The notes: generated by a model not told the origin, from the letters alone. DNA of 64,000 bases from Microbacterium maritypicum (GCF_041529975.1 NZ_CP168030.1:2542001-2606000); one strand, 5' to 3'; positions 17,521 through 26,001 are shown, counted from the first letter of the stretch. Numbers and translations are program-made.

Positions 17521-18828
17521 TCATCGCCCGGCGGCGACGAGGTCGGCGACGAGGGTTTCGGCCTCGTCATCGGACAGGTCGTGCACGGTCAGGCGCAGAT
17601 GGTGGGATGGGTCCGCGCGGTCGTCGAGCGCGAAGTCGTCGCCGGTGCGGGCCAGCCACCCTCGGCGCATCAGCCGATCGGCGACGAGGCGCGCGGGTTG
17701 CGGCAGTTCGACCCACAGGCTCATACCGTCGGATGCGGTCGCATCGATGCCGCCGGCGCGCAGCCGCTCCGCAAAGGCGGCATTCCGCTCCGCGTAGTGG
17801 GCAGCTGCTGCGGCGACCTCGGTCATCACGCCGTCGTCGGTGAGCTGCGTCAACGCGAGACGCTGCAGCAGGTGGCTCACCCAGGTGGTTCCGGGACTCA
17901 GACGCATGGCGAGCCGTTCCGCTGTCTCGGCATCCGTCGCCGCGATCGCGAGGCACATGTCGGGTCCGAGGAACTTCGACACGGAGCGCACGAGCGCGAA
18001 TCGACGGTGGGCCGCACCGATGAGTGACTCGTACCGGCGCTGCGAGAGCATCGAGAAATGGTCGTCCTCGATGATCAGCACGTAGGGGTGGTCGGCCAGT
18101 ACCGCTCGCAGTTCGGCGGCCCGCGTCGCGGTGAGGCTCGCTCCGGTGGGGTTCTGCGCGCGCGGGGTGCAGATGATCGCGCGGACTCCGGCGTCCAATG
18201 CCGCACGCAACCCGTCGACGGTCATGCCCTCGGCGTCGACCGGCACCGGAACCGCCCGGTATCCGCCGAGTCGCACTGTGTGGATGCTCGCCAGGAAGCA
18301 CGGGTCCTCGAGCGCCACGGCATCGTCGCGCATCAGCGCCTGCGCAAGCAGCCGCTCGACCGCGTCGACGGCGCCGCTGGTGACGGTGATGCGGAAGTCG
18401 ACGTCGTCGAGGTCGGCGGCGATCCACCGCCGTGCCCAATCCTCGAGACCACGATCGATCACGGGCTCGCCGTAGAGGACGGGGCGCGAGGCGATGGTCA
18501 TCAGTGCGGGTGCCGGATCGGGGATGAGGCGTGGGTCCGGGTTGCCGGTGCCGATGTCCCGGAGGACAGTGTCGGGGGCGTAACCCTCCTGCGCCACGGT
18601 TTCGTGGCCCGCGACCACGGTGCCGGCACGCCCGCGCGAGACCACGAGACCGGCCTGAGCGAGCTGGCGGTACGCAGCCACGGCGGTGTTGCGATTCACG
18701 CCGAGGGTCGCGGCCAGCTCGCGCACCGGGGGGAGGAGGCTACCGGGCTGCAGGGATCCGCGGTCGCGCAGCGAACGCACGCTGTCGGCGATCTCCGACG
18801 CGGTGGTACCTGTGATCTGGTCGCTCAT
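17521..18828 (-). CDS. pdxR: MocR/PdxR-family regulator (GntR HTH fused to aminotransferase fold)
   Basis: 435 residues. The GntR winged helix occupies about 1-75 (LPPVRELAATLGVNRNTAVA). A class I aminotransferase-like domain follows, with the PLP lysine Lys285 in SVSKFLGPD and NPTGASLT. MocR proteins of this type sense PLP and activate pdxST. It is divergent from pdxS with a 90-bp intergenic region carrying a perfect palindrome, and followed by pdxY. The start ATG is preceded closely by GAGGAGG. The symbol is by analogy with Corynebacterium and Listeria PdxR. Confidence 0.88.
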   Translation of the reverse strand: MSDQITGTTASEIADSVRSLRDRGSLQPGSLLPPVRELAATLGVNRNTAVAAYRQLAQAGLVVSRGRAGTVVAGHETVAQEGYAPDTVLRDIGTGNPDPRLIPDPAPALMTIASRPVLYGEPVIDRGLEDWARRWIAADLDDVDFRITVTSGAVDAVERLLAQALMRDDAVALEDPCFLASIHTVRLGGYRAVPVPVDAEGMTVDGLRAALDAGVRAIICTPRAQNPTGASLTATRAAELRAVLADHPYVLIIEDDHFSMLSQRRYESLIGAAHRRFALVRSVSKFLGPDMCLAIAATDAETAERLAMRLSPGTTWVSHLLQRLALTQLTDDGVMTEVAAAAAHYAERNAAFAERLRAGGIDATASDGMSLWVELPQPARLVADRLMRRGWLARTGDDFALDDRADPSHHLRLTVHDLSDDEAETLVADLVAAGR

Positions 18829-18870
18829 GATCCTCCTCAGCGATTCTAGGTCGAATCGGACAGTGCTACG

Positions 18871-18886
18871 TTTGATCTAGATCAAA
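18871..18886. promoter_or_regulatory. Perfect 16-bp palindrome between pdxR and pdxS
   Basis: TTTGATCTAGATCAAA, an exact inverted repeat 33 bp upstream of the pdxS ATG and 43 bp upstream of the regulator ATG. A second short dyad, GATTC (18842-18846) and GAATC (18853-18857), lies nearer the regulator. These are the only obvious symmetrical elements in the 90-bp divergent promoter. MocR binding sites are often direct repeats, so which element is bound is uncertain; TAGATC within the palindrome could also act as a -10 box. Confidence 0.55.
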
Positions 18887-18918
18887 ACCCACTTCGGTGC
18901 ATCCGACAGGAGTTCCCC

Positions 18919-19812
18919 ATGACCGAGCAGACAACCACCGGATCCTCGCGCGTCAAGCGCGGCCTCGCCGAGATGCTCAAGGGCGGCGTCATCATGGACG
19001 TCGTCACCGCTGAGCAGGCGAAGATCGCCGAAGACGCGGGCGCCGTGGCCGTCATGGCGCTCGAGCGCGTGCCGGCCGACATCCGTGCCCAGGGTGGGGT
19101 CTCGCGGATGAGCGATCCCGACATGATCGACAGCATCATCGACGCGGTCTCGATCCCGGTGATGGCGAAGGCGCGCATCGGACACTTCGTCGAGGCCCAG
19201 GTGCTGCAGGAGCTCGGCGTCGACTACATCGACGAGTCCGAGGTGCTCTCGCCGGCCGACTACGTGAATCACATCGACAAGTACGAGTTCACCGTGCCGT
19301 TCGTATGCGGTGCGACCAATCTGGGCGAGGCACTCCGCCGCATCAACGAGGGCGCCGCGATGATCCGCTCCAAGGGCGAGGCCGGCACCGGCGACGTCTC
19401 CGAGGCGATGAAGCACATCCGCAAGATCCGTGGGGAGATCGCGGCCCTCGCTGCGCTGCCCAAGGACGAGCTGTACGTCGCCGCCAAGGAACTGCAGGCG
19501 CCCTACGAGCTGGTCGCCGAGATCGCCGAGACCGGCAAGCTCCCCGTCGTGCTCTTCGTGGCCGGAGGAGTCGCGACCCCCGCAGACGCCGCGATGATGA
19601 TGCAGCTCGGAGCAGACGGCGTGTTCGTGGGCTCGGGCATCTTCAAGTCGGGCAACCCCGCCGAACGTGCCAAGGCCATCGTCAAGGCGACCACCTTCTT
19701 CGACGACGCCAAGGTGATCGCCGAGGTCTCGCGCGGGCTCGGCGAGGCGATGGTGGGCATCAACGTGAGTGACCTCCCGGCGCCGCACCGTCTCGCCGAG
19801 CGTGGCTGGTAA
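18919..19812 (+). CDS. pdxS: Pyridoxal 5'-phosphate synthase, synthase subunit Pdx1
   Basis: 297 residues, normal length. A (beta/alpha)8 enzyme making PLP from ribose 5-phosphate, glyceraldehyde 3-phosphate and ammonia. Family blocks include [43 protein letters not shown] and [19 protein letters not shown] precedes the ATG by 7 bases. Its end overlaps pdxT by 11 bases, and it is divergent from the MocR-type regulator, which probably activates it when PLP is low. Confidence 0.97.
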   Translation: MTEQTTTGSSRVKRGLAEMLKGGVIMDVVTAEQAKIAEDAGAVAVMALERVPADIRAQGGVSRMSDPDMIDSIIDAVSIPVMAKARIGHFVEAQVLQELGVDYIDESEVLSPADYVNHIDKYEFTVPFVCGATNLGEALRRINEGAAMIRSKGEAGTGDVSEAMKHIRKIRGEIAALAALPKDELYVAAKELQAPYELVAEIAETGKLPVVLFVAGGVATPADAAMMMQLGADGVFVGSGIFKSGNPAERAKAIVKATTFFDDAKVIAEVSRGLGEAMVGINVSDLPAPHRLAERGW

Positions 19813-20413
19813 CACCCGCGTCGGAGTCCTCGCGCTGCAGGGCGACGTGCGCGAGCACGCCGCCCTGCTCGCGCATCTGGGCGCCGACGTCGTGCTGGTG
19901 CGCCGACCGGAAGAGCTCTCTTCCGTCGACGGCCTCGTGATCCCCGGCGGCGAGTCCAGCGTGATCGACAAGCTGTCGCGCATCTTCGGGATGCAGGAAC
20001 CGATCCGCACCGCGATCGATGCAGGGCTCCCGGTCTACGGGACGTGCGCCGGACTGATCCTGCTCGCCGACACGGTGCTCGACGGGATCGACGGCCAGGA
20101 GTCGTTCGGCGGAATGGACGTCGATGTCCGTCGCAACGCGTTCGGGCGCCAGACGGAGTCGTTCGAGACGGAACTCGACGTCCCCGCGCTGGGGGAGCCT
20201 CCGGTGCGCGCGACGTTCATCCGCGCCCCGGTGGTCGAGCGTGTGGGCGCCGGTGTCGACGTCCTGGCATCGCTCGCGGACGGCACGGTGGTCGCCGTCG
20301 AGCAGGGCAGCCTGCTCGGAACGAGCTTCCACCCGGAGGTCGATGGCGAGACGCGCTTCCACGAGCGCTTCCTCGACAAGGCCCGGACCCGTGCCGGGAC
20401 GTCCGTGCGCTAG
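19802..20413 (+). CDS. pdxT: Pyridoxal 5'-phosphate synthase, glutaminase subunit Pdx2
   Basis: 203 residues from GTG 19802 (reading [16 protein letters not shown]). Class I glutamine amidotransferase supplying ammonia to PdxS. The nucleophile is Cys82 in GTCAG; GGESS (49-53) forms the oxyanion region, and FHPE near the C-terminus supplies the His-Glu pair. An upstream in-frame start at 19769 would add 11 residues inside pdxS but has no conservation pattern. The gene converges with the hydrolase at 20410, overlapping by 4 bases. Confidence 0.96.
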   Translation: MAGNTRVGVLALQGDVREHAALLAHLGADVVLVRRPEELSSVDGLVIPGGESSVIDKLSRIFGMQEPIRTAIDAGLPVYGTCAGLILLADTVLDGIDGQESFGGMDVDVRRNAFGRQTESFETELDVPALGEPPVRATFIRAPVVERVGAGVDVLASLADGTVVAVEQGSLLGTSFHPEVDGETRFHERFLDKARTRAGTSVR

Positions 20414-21090
20414 CGCCGGTGGGAGAGCAGCCAGTCGTACAGCTCGGGGTTGTCGTAGGTCTCGGTCCAGGAATCATGACCGACGCCCGCATATCGCGTG
20501 AACCGCACGTCGGCGTCGAGCGACCGGAGCTCGGTGGTGATCTCCTCCGTGGCGGAGATCGGCACGACATCGTCGGCGTCGCCGTGGAAAGCCCAGACGG
20601 GCAGGTGCCGAATCGGCTCGGCACTCTGCATCCAGAGCCCACCGCAGATCGGTGCGATAGCGGCGAACCGTTCGGGATAGCGCACCGCCAGGCTCCAGGT
20701 CCCGAAGCCGCCCATGCTGAGCCCGGTCACCGAAATGCGGGCCGGATCGACACGGTGCGTCGAGACGACCTCGTCGACCAGCCCGGACAGGGTCGAGAGC
20801 TCCGCGACCCACTGGCTCGACTCACCGCACTGCGGGGTGACGAGGACGAAGGGGAACTCGTGACCTTCATCCGCCAACCGCGGCGGGCCGTGCACCGCGG
20901 CGAGGTCGAGGTCGGAACCTCGTTCGCCCGCTCCGTGCAGGAACAGCACGAGGGGCCAGAGTCTGCCCGGATCGGCGTCATAGTCATCCGGAAGGTGGAC
21001 CAGATACCGCAGGACATCTGCCGGGGTCGGCGCGTCGTCGCGCACGTCCGACGTGCGAACGGCAGGAGTGATGTGTCGTGATCTGCGCAT
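20410..21090 (-). CDS. Alpha/beta hydrolase, predicted peptidase/esterase type
   Basis: 226 residues from ATG 21090, with AGGA seven bases upstream; ATG 21108 is a possible alternative. A single catalytic domain: LFLHGAGERG, nucleophile GLSMGGFGTW, acid FHGDADDVVP, and His in GVGHDSWTE. This resembles the prolyl-oligopeptidase/PHB-depolymerase-like group annotated as predicted peptidases. No signal peptide is seen. It starts 74 bp after the retron reverse transcriptase gene on the same strand, so cotranscription with the retron is possible but unproven. Confidence 0.8.
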   Translation of the reverse strand: MRRSRHITPAVRTSDVRDDAPTPADVLRYLVHLPDDYDADPGRLWPLVLFLHGAGERGSDLDLAAVHGPPRLADEGHEFPFVLVTPQCGESSQWVAELSTLSGLVDEVVSTHRVDPARISVTGLSMGGFGTWSLAVRYPERFAAIAPICGGLWMQSAEPIRHLPVWAFHGDADDVVPISATEEITTELRSLDADVRFTRYAGVGHDSWTETYDNPELYDWLLSHRR

Positions 21091-21164
21091 GCCTCCATCC
21101 TGCGCCATCCGTACGGGTCGTCCGACGGTAGGGCCACTTGGCCACTCGTGCCTGGTCGCACCGG

Positions 21165-22535
21165 TCACCAACGGATACGCAGAAACTCCGCACGGAGTTT
21201 CGCGCCTCGTTGGGGGTTCAGGCTCTCGACCCACGAGATGCGGCCGAGCAGATGTGCACGGAAATCGTCGAGTCGGCGGTGATTCTGACTGCGCGGACCG
21301 TGCACGACGCAGTTGTGGATCGTCGCCTTGAGCCGGTCGTAGTCGTCTCGTGAGACGTTCGTTCGCTGGTTGACGACGATTCCGGTCACGCTCTGCCTGA
21401 CGCCCTGGCGTCGGACCCTCGTTTTGTGCGTGTTGGCAACGTGCCCCTCGTCCTCGATGATCCGCTGCACACCACGGATGAAGGCATCAGGTCGCTTCGC
21501 GAGTCTCGGGCCGCCGCTGAACGCGAGGTCATCGGCGTATCGCGTGTAGGTCGCATCGACGGCATCCGCCCATCCCGTCAGCCGTGAGTCGAGGCGCCGG
21601 ATGGCGAGGTTGGCAAGCATCGGTGAGGAGGGGGCGCCCTGCGGCAGATGACTCGTGGCCAGAGCCCGACGCAGGGCGAACCGCTCGTCGGATGATCCGC
21701 CCGGTGGCATGGCAGCAAGCACGCGCGGAGGAACGGCGTTGGTGCACAGCCCGGTCACGACGTGCGCGACCGGCTCGGGCAGTCCCGACTGCCGAACTGT
21801 TCCGTAGATGCGACCGCCCGTCACGCGGGCGAAGAACGTGGTGAGGTCGAGGGATATGACGATGTCGGCCCCCGTGTGGAGCGCGGCCCCGGTGGCCGCG
21901 CTGCGACCGGGCATGAAACCGTGGGCGGCATCATTCACGGCTATGAGGCCGAGCACCTGTTCCAGAAGACTGCGCTGCACACGGCGCATCCGTTGCTCCG
22001 GGATCTCTAGCAACCTGGGGATCCGCCCGTGCCGTGTGCGCCACTCGTACCGGTAGTGGTGCAAGGCCCCTGTGCGTGCGCGCCGATTCCAACGTTTGGT
22101 GTCGGCGAACCACTGGAGCCGGCCGACGTCCAGATCGAGCATGGCGGCGAGATCCGGGATGCTGTCGATGCGGGGAAGAGCGCCCGAGGGCGGCTGTGAC
22201 GCCGAGGGACCGACTACGTGGTGGTGGATGCGCAGCGGCGAACGGCGCTCCTCGGCTTTGCGCACCGCTTCTGCGAAGTCGGGCGAACGGAGGATCACCG
22301 ACGTCAGCAGTCGCGGGGCATCGACGGGCGGGCGGACGAAGGAGGTCAACACGTCGCCGACGAGCGGAGACAGCCAACGGCGACGCGCGCCCAAGACGTG
22401 CGCGCCGGCCTCGACCAGCTGCTCCTTCGCCCAGACCTCTGAGGCGAGGAAAGCATCGGCCAGAGAGGCGGCCACCGACGACGGCAACGGTCGCGGCGTG
22501 CGCCCCAGCACGCGTGATGCGGTGGAGGGCGCCAT
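21165..22535 (-). CDS. Retron-type reverse transcriptase
   Basis: 456 residues from ATG 22535. RT blocks: AHGFMPGRS (204-212), catalytic Asp230 in LDLTTFF, LPQGAPSSP (297-305), YADD (333-336) and the retron-type VTGIVVN (383-389). The retron NAxxH element appears as GAALH (216-220), with Gly for Asn. About 130 residues precede the RT core, a long N-terminal extension. From memory the layout and WFAD/HYRY/LCTN blocks recall myxobacterial Mx162-type retron RTs. An upstream TTG at 22571 would place the start inside the ncRNA a2 arm, so ATG 22535 is preferred. No maturase or integrase domain is present. Confidence 0.92.
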   Translation of the reverse strand: MAPSTASRVLGRTPRPLPSSVAASLADAFLASEVWAKEQLVEAGAHVLGARRRWLSPLVGDVLTSFVRPPVDAPRLLTSVILRSPDFAEAVRKAEERRSPLRIHHHVVGPSASQPPSGALPRIDSIPDLAAMLDLDVGRLQWFADTKRWNRRARTGALHHYRYEWRTRHGRIPRLLEIPEQRMRRVQRSLLEQVLGLIAVNDAAHGFMPGRSAATGAALHTGADIVISLDLTTFFARVTGGRIYGTVRQSGLPEPVAHVVTGLCTNAVPPRVLAAMPPGGSSDERFALRRALATSHLPQGAPSSPMLANLAIRRLDSRLTGWADAVDATYTRYADDLAFSGGPRLAKRPDAFIRGVQRIIEDEGHVANTHKTRVRRQGVRQSVTGIVVNQRTNVSRDDYDRLKATIHNCVVHGPRSQNHRRLDDFRAHLLGRISWVESLNPQRGAKLRAEFLRIRW

Positions 22536-22563
22536 CAGTGGGCAGCCGCGAAGCGGGCGCCGG

Positions 22564-22734
22564 GCGTGCAATGGCCTGCGTACGACTCGTCCATCAGTGC
22601 GGGCACCGGTCTGCGCGAAGCGCAGTAAGGCGCCTGCGGCGTTCGTTCCAGGTCAGACTGCGTACCCCGGGGTGACCCCGGAGAGAGCGGAACACGTCGT
22701 GAACCACTCGCCTCGTCCGCAAGCCATCGCACGC
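22564..22734 (-). ncRNA. Retron msr-msd noncoding RNA (predicted)
   Basis: The 171-nt segment directly upstream of the RT gene is bounded by a 22-bp inverted repeat: a1 at 22713-22734 and a2 at 22564-22585. In the minus-strand RNA 21 of 22 positions pair, two as G-U. Inside are hairpin 1 (22685-22709, GAGUGG/CCGCUC and CAC/GUG around a UU/UU bulge), hairpin 2 (22667-22681, CCGGGG/CCCCGG), and a stacked hairpin 3 (22602-22634, GGCGCC/GGUGCC then CTGCGC-TTC-GCGCAG). This is the standard order a1, msr hairpins, msd hairpin, a2. The branching G is probably G22712 or G22711, just after a1. The a2 arm ends 28 bases before the RT start codon. Confidence 0.82.
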
Positions 22735-22738
22735 GGCC

Positions 22739-22744
22739 ACGATA
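22739..22744 (-). promoter_or_regulatory. Possible -10 element of the retron transcript
   Basis: On the minus strand TATCGT ends five bases before the a1 arm, so initiation would fall at the very start of the predicted ncRNA. No convincing -35 hexamer is visible 16-18 bases upstream. The remaining 150 bases up to the phosphotransferase stop at 22895 show no gene. Confidence 0.35.
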
Positions 22745-22894
22745 GCAAGGAACACCAACGTCCGGATGGCATCGACCGCAGCCCTGGGCGATCAGTCGCG
22801 ACGACGCAGCCCCGCTGGTCTGCCGTGAACGATCATTCCCGGCGGGCGCACCGAGGTGGCCGGAGGAGAACCGCCGCGTGAGAGCCGTGCTGAC

Positions 22895-23842
22895 CTACCT
22901 CGACGCCGCGCGTTCCTGAACCTGCAGCAGCGCGGCGAGCCACCGCAGCGCGGGGCCGGCCTGAGCCCGCTGGAATGCGCGAAGTCCGGGGAGCTGCGGA
23001 ATCTCGGGTTGTGCCTGTGCGAACCAGAGGTAGGACGCGAAGCCTGAGATCACCGGCAGCATGTCCTGGACGGGCGGGGCTCCGTGCTCTTCGAACAGCG
23101 GCCAGGCCTCTTCGCACGCGGGACCGCCCGATGCCTCGACGCTCGGCAGCAGACAGGGGAGATCGATCCAGGGGGCTCCGCGGCGGGCGTGCGGCCAGTC
23201 CACGAATCGTGCGTGCCCATCACTGATGAGGACGTTGTCGGCCCGCACGTCGTCGTGCGCGATGACGTCTCCGCTGACTGCAGCGCGGAAGTCCTGTTCC
23301 ATGCGCAGCAGGTCCGTCATCCGCCCACGCACCATGGCCGGGAGACCTGCGAGCAGCCGCTCATCGAGGGAGATATCCTCCCATCGGGTGAAGTCGGACA
23401 TGCTGTCGGCCGCGTCAGGCAGATCGAGCGGCGCTTTCGTCGAGGCGACGATGCGGAGGGTCGCAGCGATCGAATGCAGATCATCCGCCGACCAGGGGCT
23501 GCCGGGGTGGTGTCCGTCGATCGCTTCGAGCACGAGCGCGGAACCGGCAGTCTCGTCGACCTCGCCCAGCACTGCCGGGGCGACCGTCGGTGGCAGCGTC
23601 GCGAGCACCTGCATTTCGGTACGGAGGAAGTGCAGGGACTCCGGATGCCAGTCCCGCGCGCAGGCCTTCACGAAGGCCTTTCCCTTCGTGGTGGTGACCA
23701 CACCCGCGTAGGACGCGCTGAATCCGCTCTGGGCCGGTTCATCGCGGACGAATCGTCCTCCGATCACGTCGACGATGCGCGCGCGCAGCACCAGGGGGAG
23801 TGCGGTCCACTCCGGTCGAAGGCGATCGGCGCCTGCGCTCAT
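22895..23842 (-). CDS. Aminoglycoside phosphotransferase (APH)-fold kinase
   Basis: 315 residues from ATG 23842, preceded by AAGGGA. Kinase-like fold: the catalytic loop reads IAHDDVRADNVLI, the HxDxxxxN pattern with HDD rather than HGD, and the metal-binding Asp follows in ARFVDWPHA. The N-terminal lobe has GKAFVKAC with a likely ATP-binding Lys. Substrate is unknown; members phosphorylate drugs, sugars or choline-like molecules, so resistance should not be assumed. It lies upstream of the retron on the same strand, with a 160-bp gap. Confidence 0.8.
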   Translation of the reverse strand: MSAGADRLRPEWTALPLVLRARIVDVIGGRFVRDEPAQSGFSASYAGVVTTTKGKAFVKACARDWHPESLHFLRTEMQVLATLPPTVAPAVLGEVDETAGSALVLEAIDGHHPGSPWSADDLHSIAATLRIVASTKAPLDLPDAADSMSDFTRWEDISLDERLLAGLPAMVRGRMTDLLRMEQDFRAAVSGDVIAHDDVRADNVLISDGHARFVDWPHARRGAPWIDLPCLLPSVEASGGPACEEAWPLFEEHGAPPVQDMLPVISGFASYLWFAQAQPEIPQLPGLRAFQRAQAGPALRWLAALLQVQERAASR

Positions 23843-23935
23843 CGTGTCGTTCCCTTCGCTCGCAGCGTCGCGGCATCCCCGGGGCACGGGTTCCTCGACG
23901 CTAGCAGCAGCCGGCGGCAGGGCCAACGATCTCGA

Positions 23936-25330
23936 TCATTCGGCGCGTGAACCCGCGGCGACCAGGCCGCGGATGGCCTCGACGGTGCGGTCGACATCCT
24001 CCGGGGTGGTCGCCCACGAAGACATCGAGCACCGCAGGGCCGCACGGCCGCCCCACTCGGCGCCCGTCATGGCCGCCGTCCCCTCGGTGAGGATCGCCGC
24101 GCCGAGCGCGCGCGTCGCCCGGTCGGAGCCGAGGTGGAACATGACCTGGGTATAGACGACGTCGTTGATGACTTCCACTGTCTCCACGGATCGGAGCCCC
24201 GCAGCCATCGCGACGGCGTTCGCGTGCAGACGGTCCATCAGCTCGGCGATGCCCGAGCGTCCGAGACTGCGCAGCGCGGCCCACGCGGGAACCCCGCGGG
24301 CGCGTCGCGAGAGTTCGGGCGTCACGTCCCACGGGTCGAGCCCCGAATAGATCAGATAGTCGCCTCCGGTGCGGAACGCCGCGATGGAGTCCGCCGGGTC
24401 GCGCACGATCGCCATGCCGCAGTCGTAGGGCACGTTCAGCGTCTTGTGGGCGTCCGTCGCCCAGGAGTCGGCATCCGCCATGCCGGCGGTGAGGTGGCTC
24501 AACCCGGCAGACGCCGCCGCCCACAGCCCGAACGCGCCGTCGATGTGCACCCAGGCGCCGTGACGTCGCGCGATGGGGATCAGCGCGGCGAAGTCGTCGA
24601 AGGCGCCGGTGTGCACCTCTCCGGCCTGCAGACACACGATGAGGGGGCCGTCGCCGCCGGCGAGAGCCTGCTCGAGCGCATCCGGGCTCATACGCCCTTG
24701 ATCGTCGGACGGGACGACCGTCAGTTCCGCCCGCCCGATCCCCAGGAAGCGTGCGGCGCGGTCGATGGACCCGTGCCGGTCCGCGCCGACGACGAACCGC
24801 AGCGGGGGAGAACCGTGGAATCCCTGCTCGGCGATGTCCCACCCTGCGCGCGCCAGCACCGCATGTCGAGCGGTGGCGAGGCAGGTGAAGTTGGCGAGCT
24901 GCCCGCCCGTGACGAAACCGACGCTGGCGGTCGCGGGGAGTCCGAAGAGATCGAGCATCCACTGCCCGGCGACGCGTTCCATCGCGACCGTGGCGGGTGT
25001 GAGGGTCGACGAGCCCGAGTTCTGATCCCACGCCGAGACGAGCCAGTCGGCGGCCAGGGCTGCCGGATGGGTGCCACCGATCACGAAGCCGAAGAACCGG
25101 CCGCCGGGGATCGCGACGAGGCCGGGATCGGCGCCCACGGCCATCTCCTCGACCACCGTCGCGGGATCGATGCCGTGTTCCGGGAGCGGGCCGCCGAAGG
25201 CCGTCAGCATGTCGTCGAGTGAAGCCCGTGGCCACACCGGTCGCTCGGCGACCGAGTCGAGGAAGCGGAGGGCGGCGTGATGCGCGGTATCAAGTGCACG
25301 CGACCTGTCGTCAGGAGCCATCTCGTTCAT
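23936..25330 (-). CDS. PLP-dependent group II amino acid decarboxylase
   Basis: 464 residues. Fold type I enzyme of the aromatic-L-amino-acid/glutamate decarboxylase group. The PLP lysine is in WATDAHKTLNVPYDCG, and the substrate-side block GGTHPAALAADWL plus AAWVHIDGAFGLW pattern (here GAWVHIDGAFGLW) is typical. The substrate cannot be deduced. The catalytic loop region RRARGVPAWAALRSLG is present. It ends 93 bp upstream of the phosphotransferase gene, same strand, so the two may share a transcript. Confidence 0.87.
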   Translation of the reverse strand: MNEMAPDDRSRALDTAHHAALRFLDSVAERPVWPRASLDDMLTAFGGPLPEHGIDPATVVEEMAVGADPGLVAIPGGRFFGFVIGGTHPAALAADWLVSAWDQNSGSSTLTPATVAMERVAGQWMLDLFGLPATASVGFVTGGQLANFTCLATARHAVLARAGWDIAEQGFHGSPPLRFVVGADRHGSIDRAARFLGIGRAELTVVPSDDQGRMSPDALEQALAGGDGPLIVCLQAGEVHTGAFDDFAALIPIARRHGAWVHIDGAFGLWAAASAGLSHLTAGMADADSWATDAHKTLNVPYDCGMAIVRDPADSIAAFRTGGDYLIYSGLDPWDVTPELSRRARGVPAWAALRSLGRSGIAELMDRLHANAVAMAAGLRSVETVEVINDVVYTQVMFHLGSDRATRALGAAILTEGTAAMTGAEWGGRAALRCSMSSWATTPEDVDRTVEAIRGLVAAGSRAE

Positions 25331-25398
25331 GCCTCAGGCCTACACCCGGGTGTCTTCTCGCGCCAGGGGTCGCGCGACGCCTCGGTAGGGTTGAGCGC

Positions 25399-26001
25399 AT
25401 GATCGGCGCACGGGAATGGCAACTCATCGGCCTGAACAACCTCTACATGAATCTGCAGCGACTGCATGTCTACGATCGCGCGTCGGCGATGATCAACGGG
25501 GCCGCCGAAGACGAGGCGCGCACCACTGCGCTGCGCGGATGGATGGACGCGGTCGTGGCGGCGATGGAGCCGGTGCTGCAGGGCGGAGAACTCGATCAGG
25601 CGACGCAGGAGTCTCTCCTGCCGCTGGTGCCGTGGCTCCGTGACGAGGTCGCCCGCTACTACGCCCTGCACGATCCCACCGCCCCGTTGCGGGATCAGGC
25701 CGCGTTCGGAGCAGCCCACGTGCTCGCCTGCGACTACCAGACGAAGGGCGAGCGGGCGATCGCCGAAGCGGTCGGCAAGCCGGAGGAAGCCGATCGCCTC
25801 CTCCAGCGCGTCCCCATGATGATGGCGCTCGTCCGGCAGGCGAACACCGCGGTCGGAACCTGTGCCGAGGGTGAGCCGAGCGACGAGGTCGCGGGGTACA
25901 TCACCGAACATGTGCGCGTCGCGCGCGGCGATGAATCGCGCATGTTGCTGCAGATCGGTGCGGCCCCGGTGACCCTGCAGGGCCGCGACCCGCGCGAATG
26001 A
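25399..26001 (+). CDS. Conserved hypothetical protein
   Basis: 200 residues from ATG 25399. I do not recognise a family. It is predicted soluble and mostly alpha-helical, with repeated helix-like segments (WQLIGLNNLYMNLQRL, ALRGWMDAVVAAMEPVL, LPLVPWLRDEVARYYAL). No signal peptide, membrane segment or metal motif stands out; one pair of Cys residues is scattered. It is divergent from the decarboxylase and 108 bp upstream of yebC, separated by a probable promoter. Confidence 0.65.
   Translation: MIGAREWQLIGLNNLYMNLQRLHVYDRASAMINGAAEDEARTTALRGWMDAVVAAMEPVLQGGELDQATQESLLPLVPWLRDEVARYYALHDPTAPLRDQAAFGAAHVLACDYQTKGERAIAEAVGKPEEADRLLQRVPMMMALVRQANTAVGTCAEGEPSDEVAGYITEHVRVARGDESRMLLQIGAAPVTLQGRDPRE

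Noticed and set aside
21165..22535. Group II intron maturase or diversity-generating retroelement RT
   Set aside because: No maturase X or HNH domain, no intron domain V-like structure or exon boundary, and no variable/template repeat pair seen; VTG and the upstream a1/a2 repeat favour a retron.
22536..22571. TTG start at 22571 for the reverse transcriptase
   Set aside because: It lies within the a2 arm of the predicted retron RNA and lacks a ribosome-binding site; ATG 22535 is compatible with the RNA.
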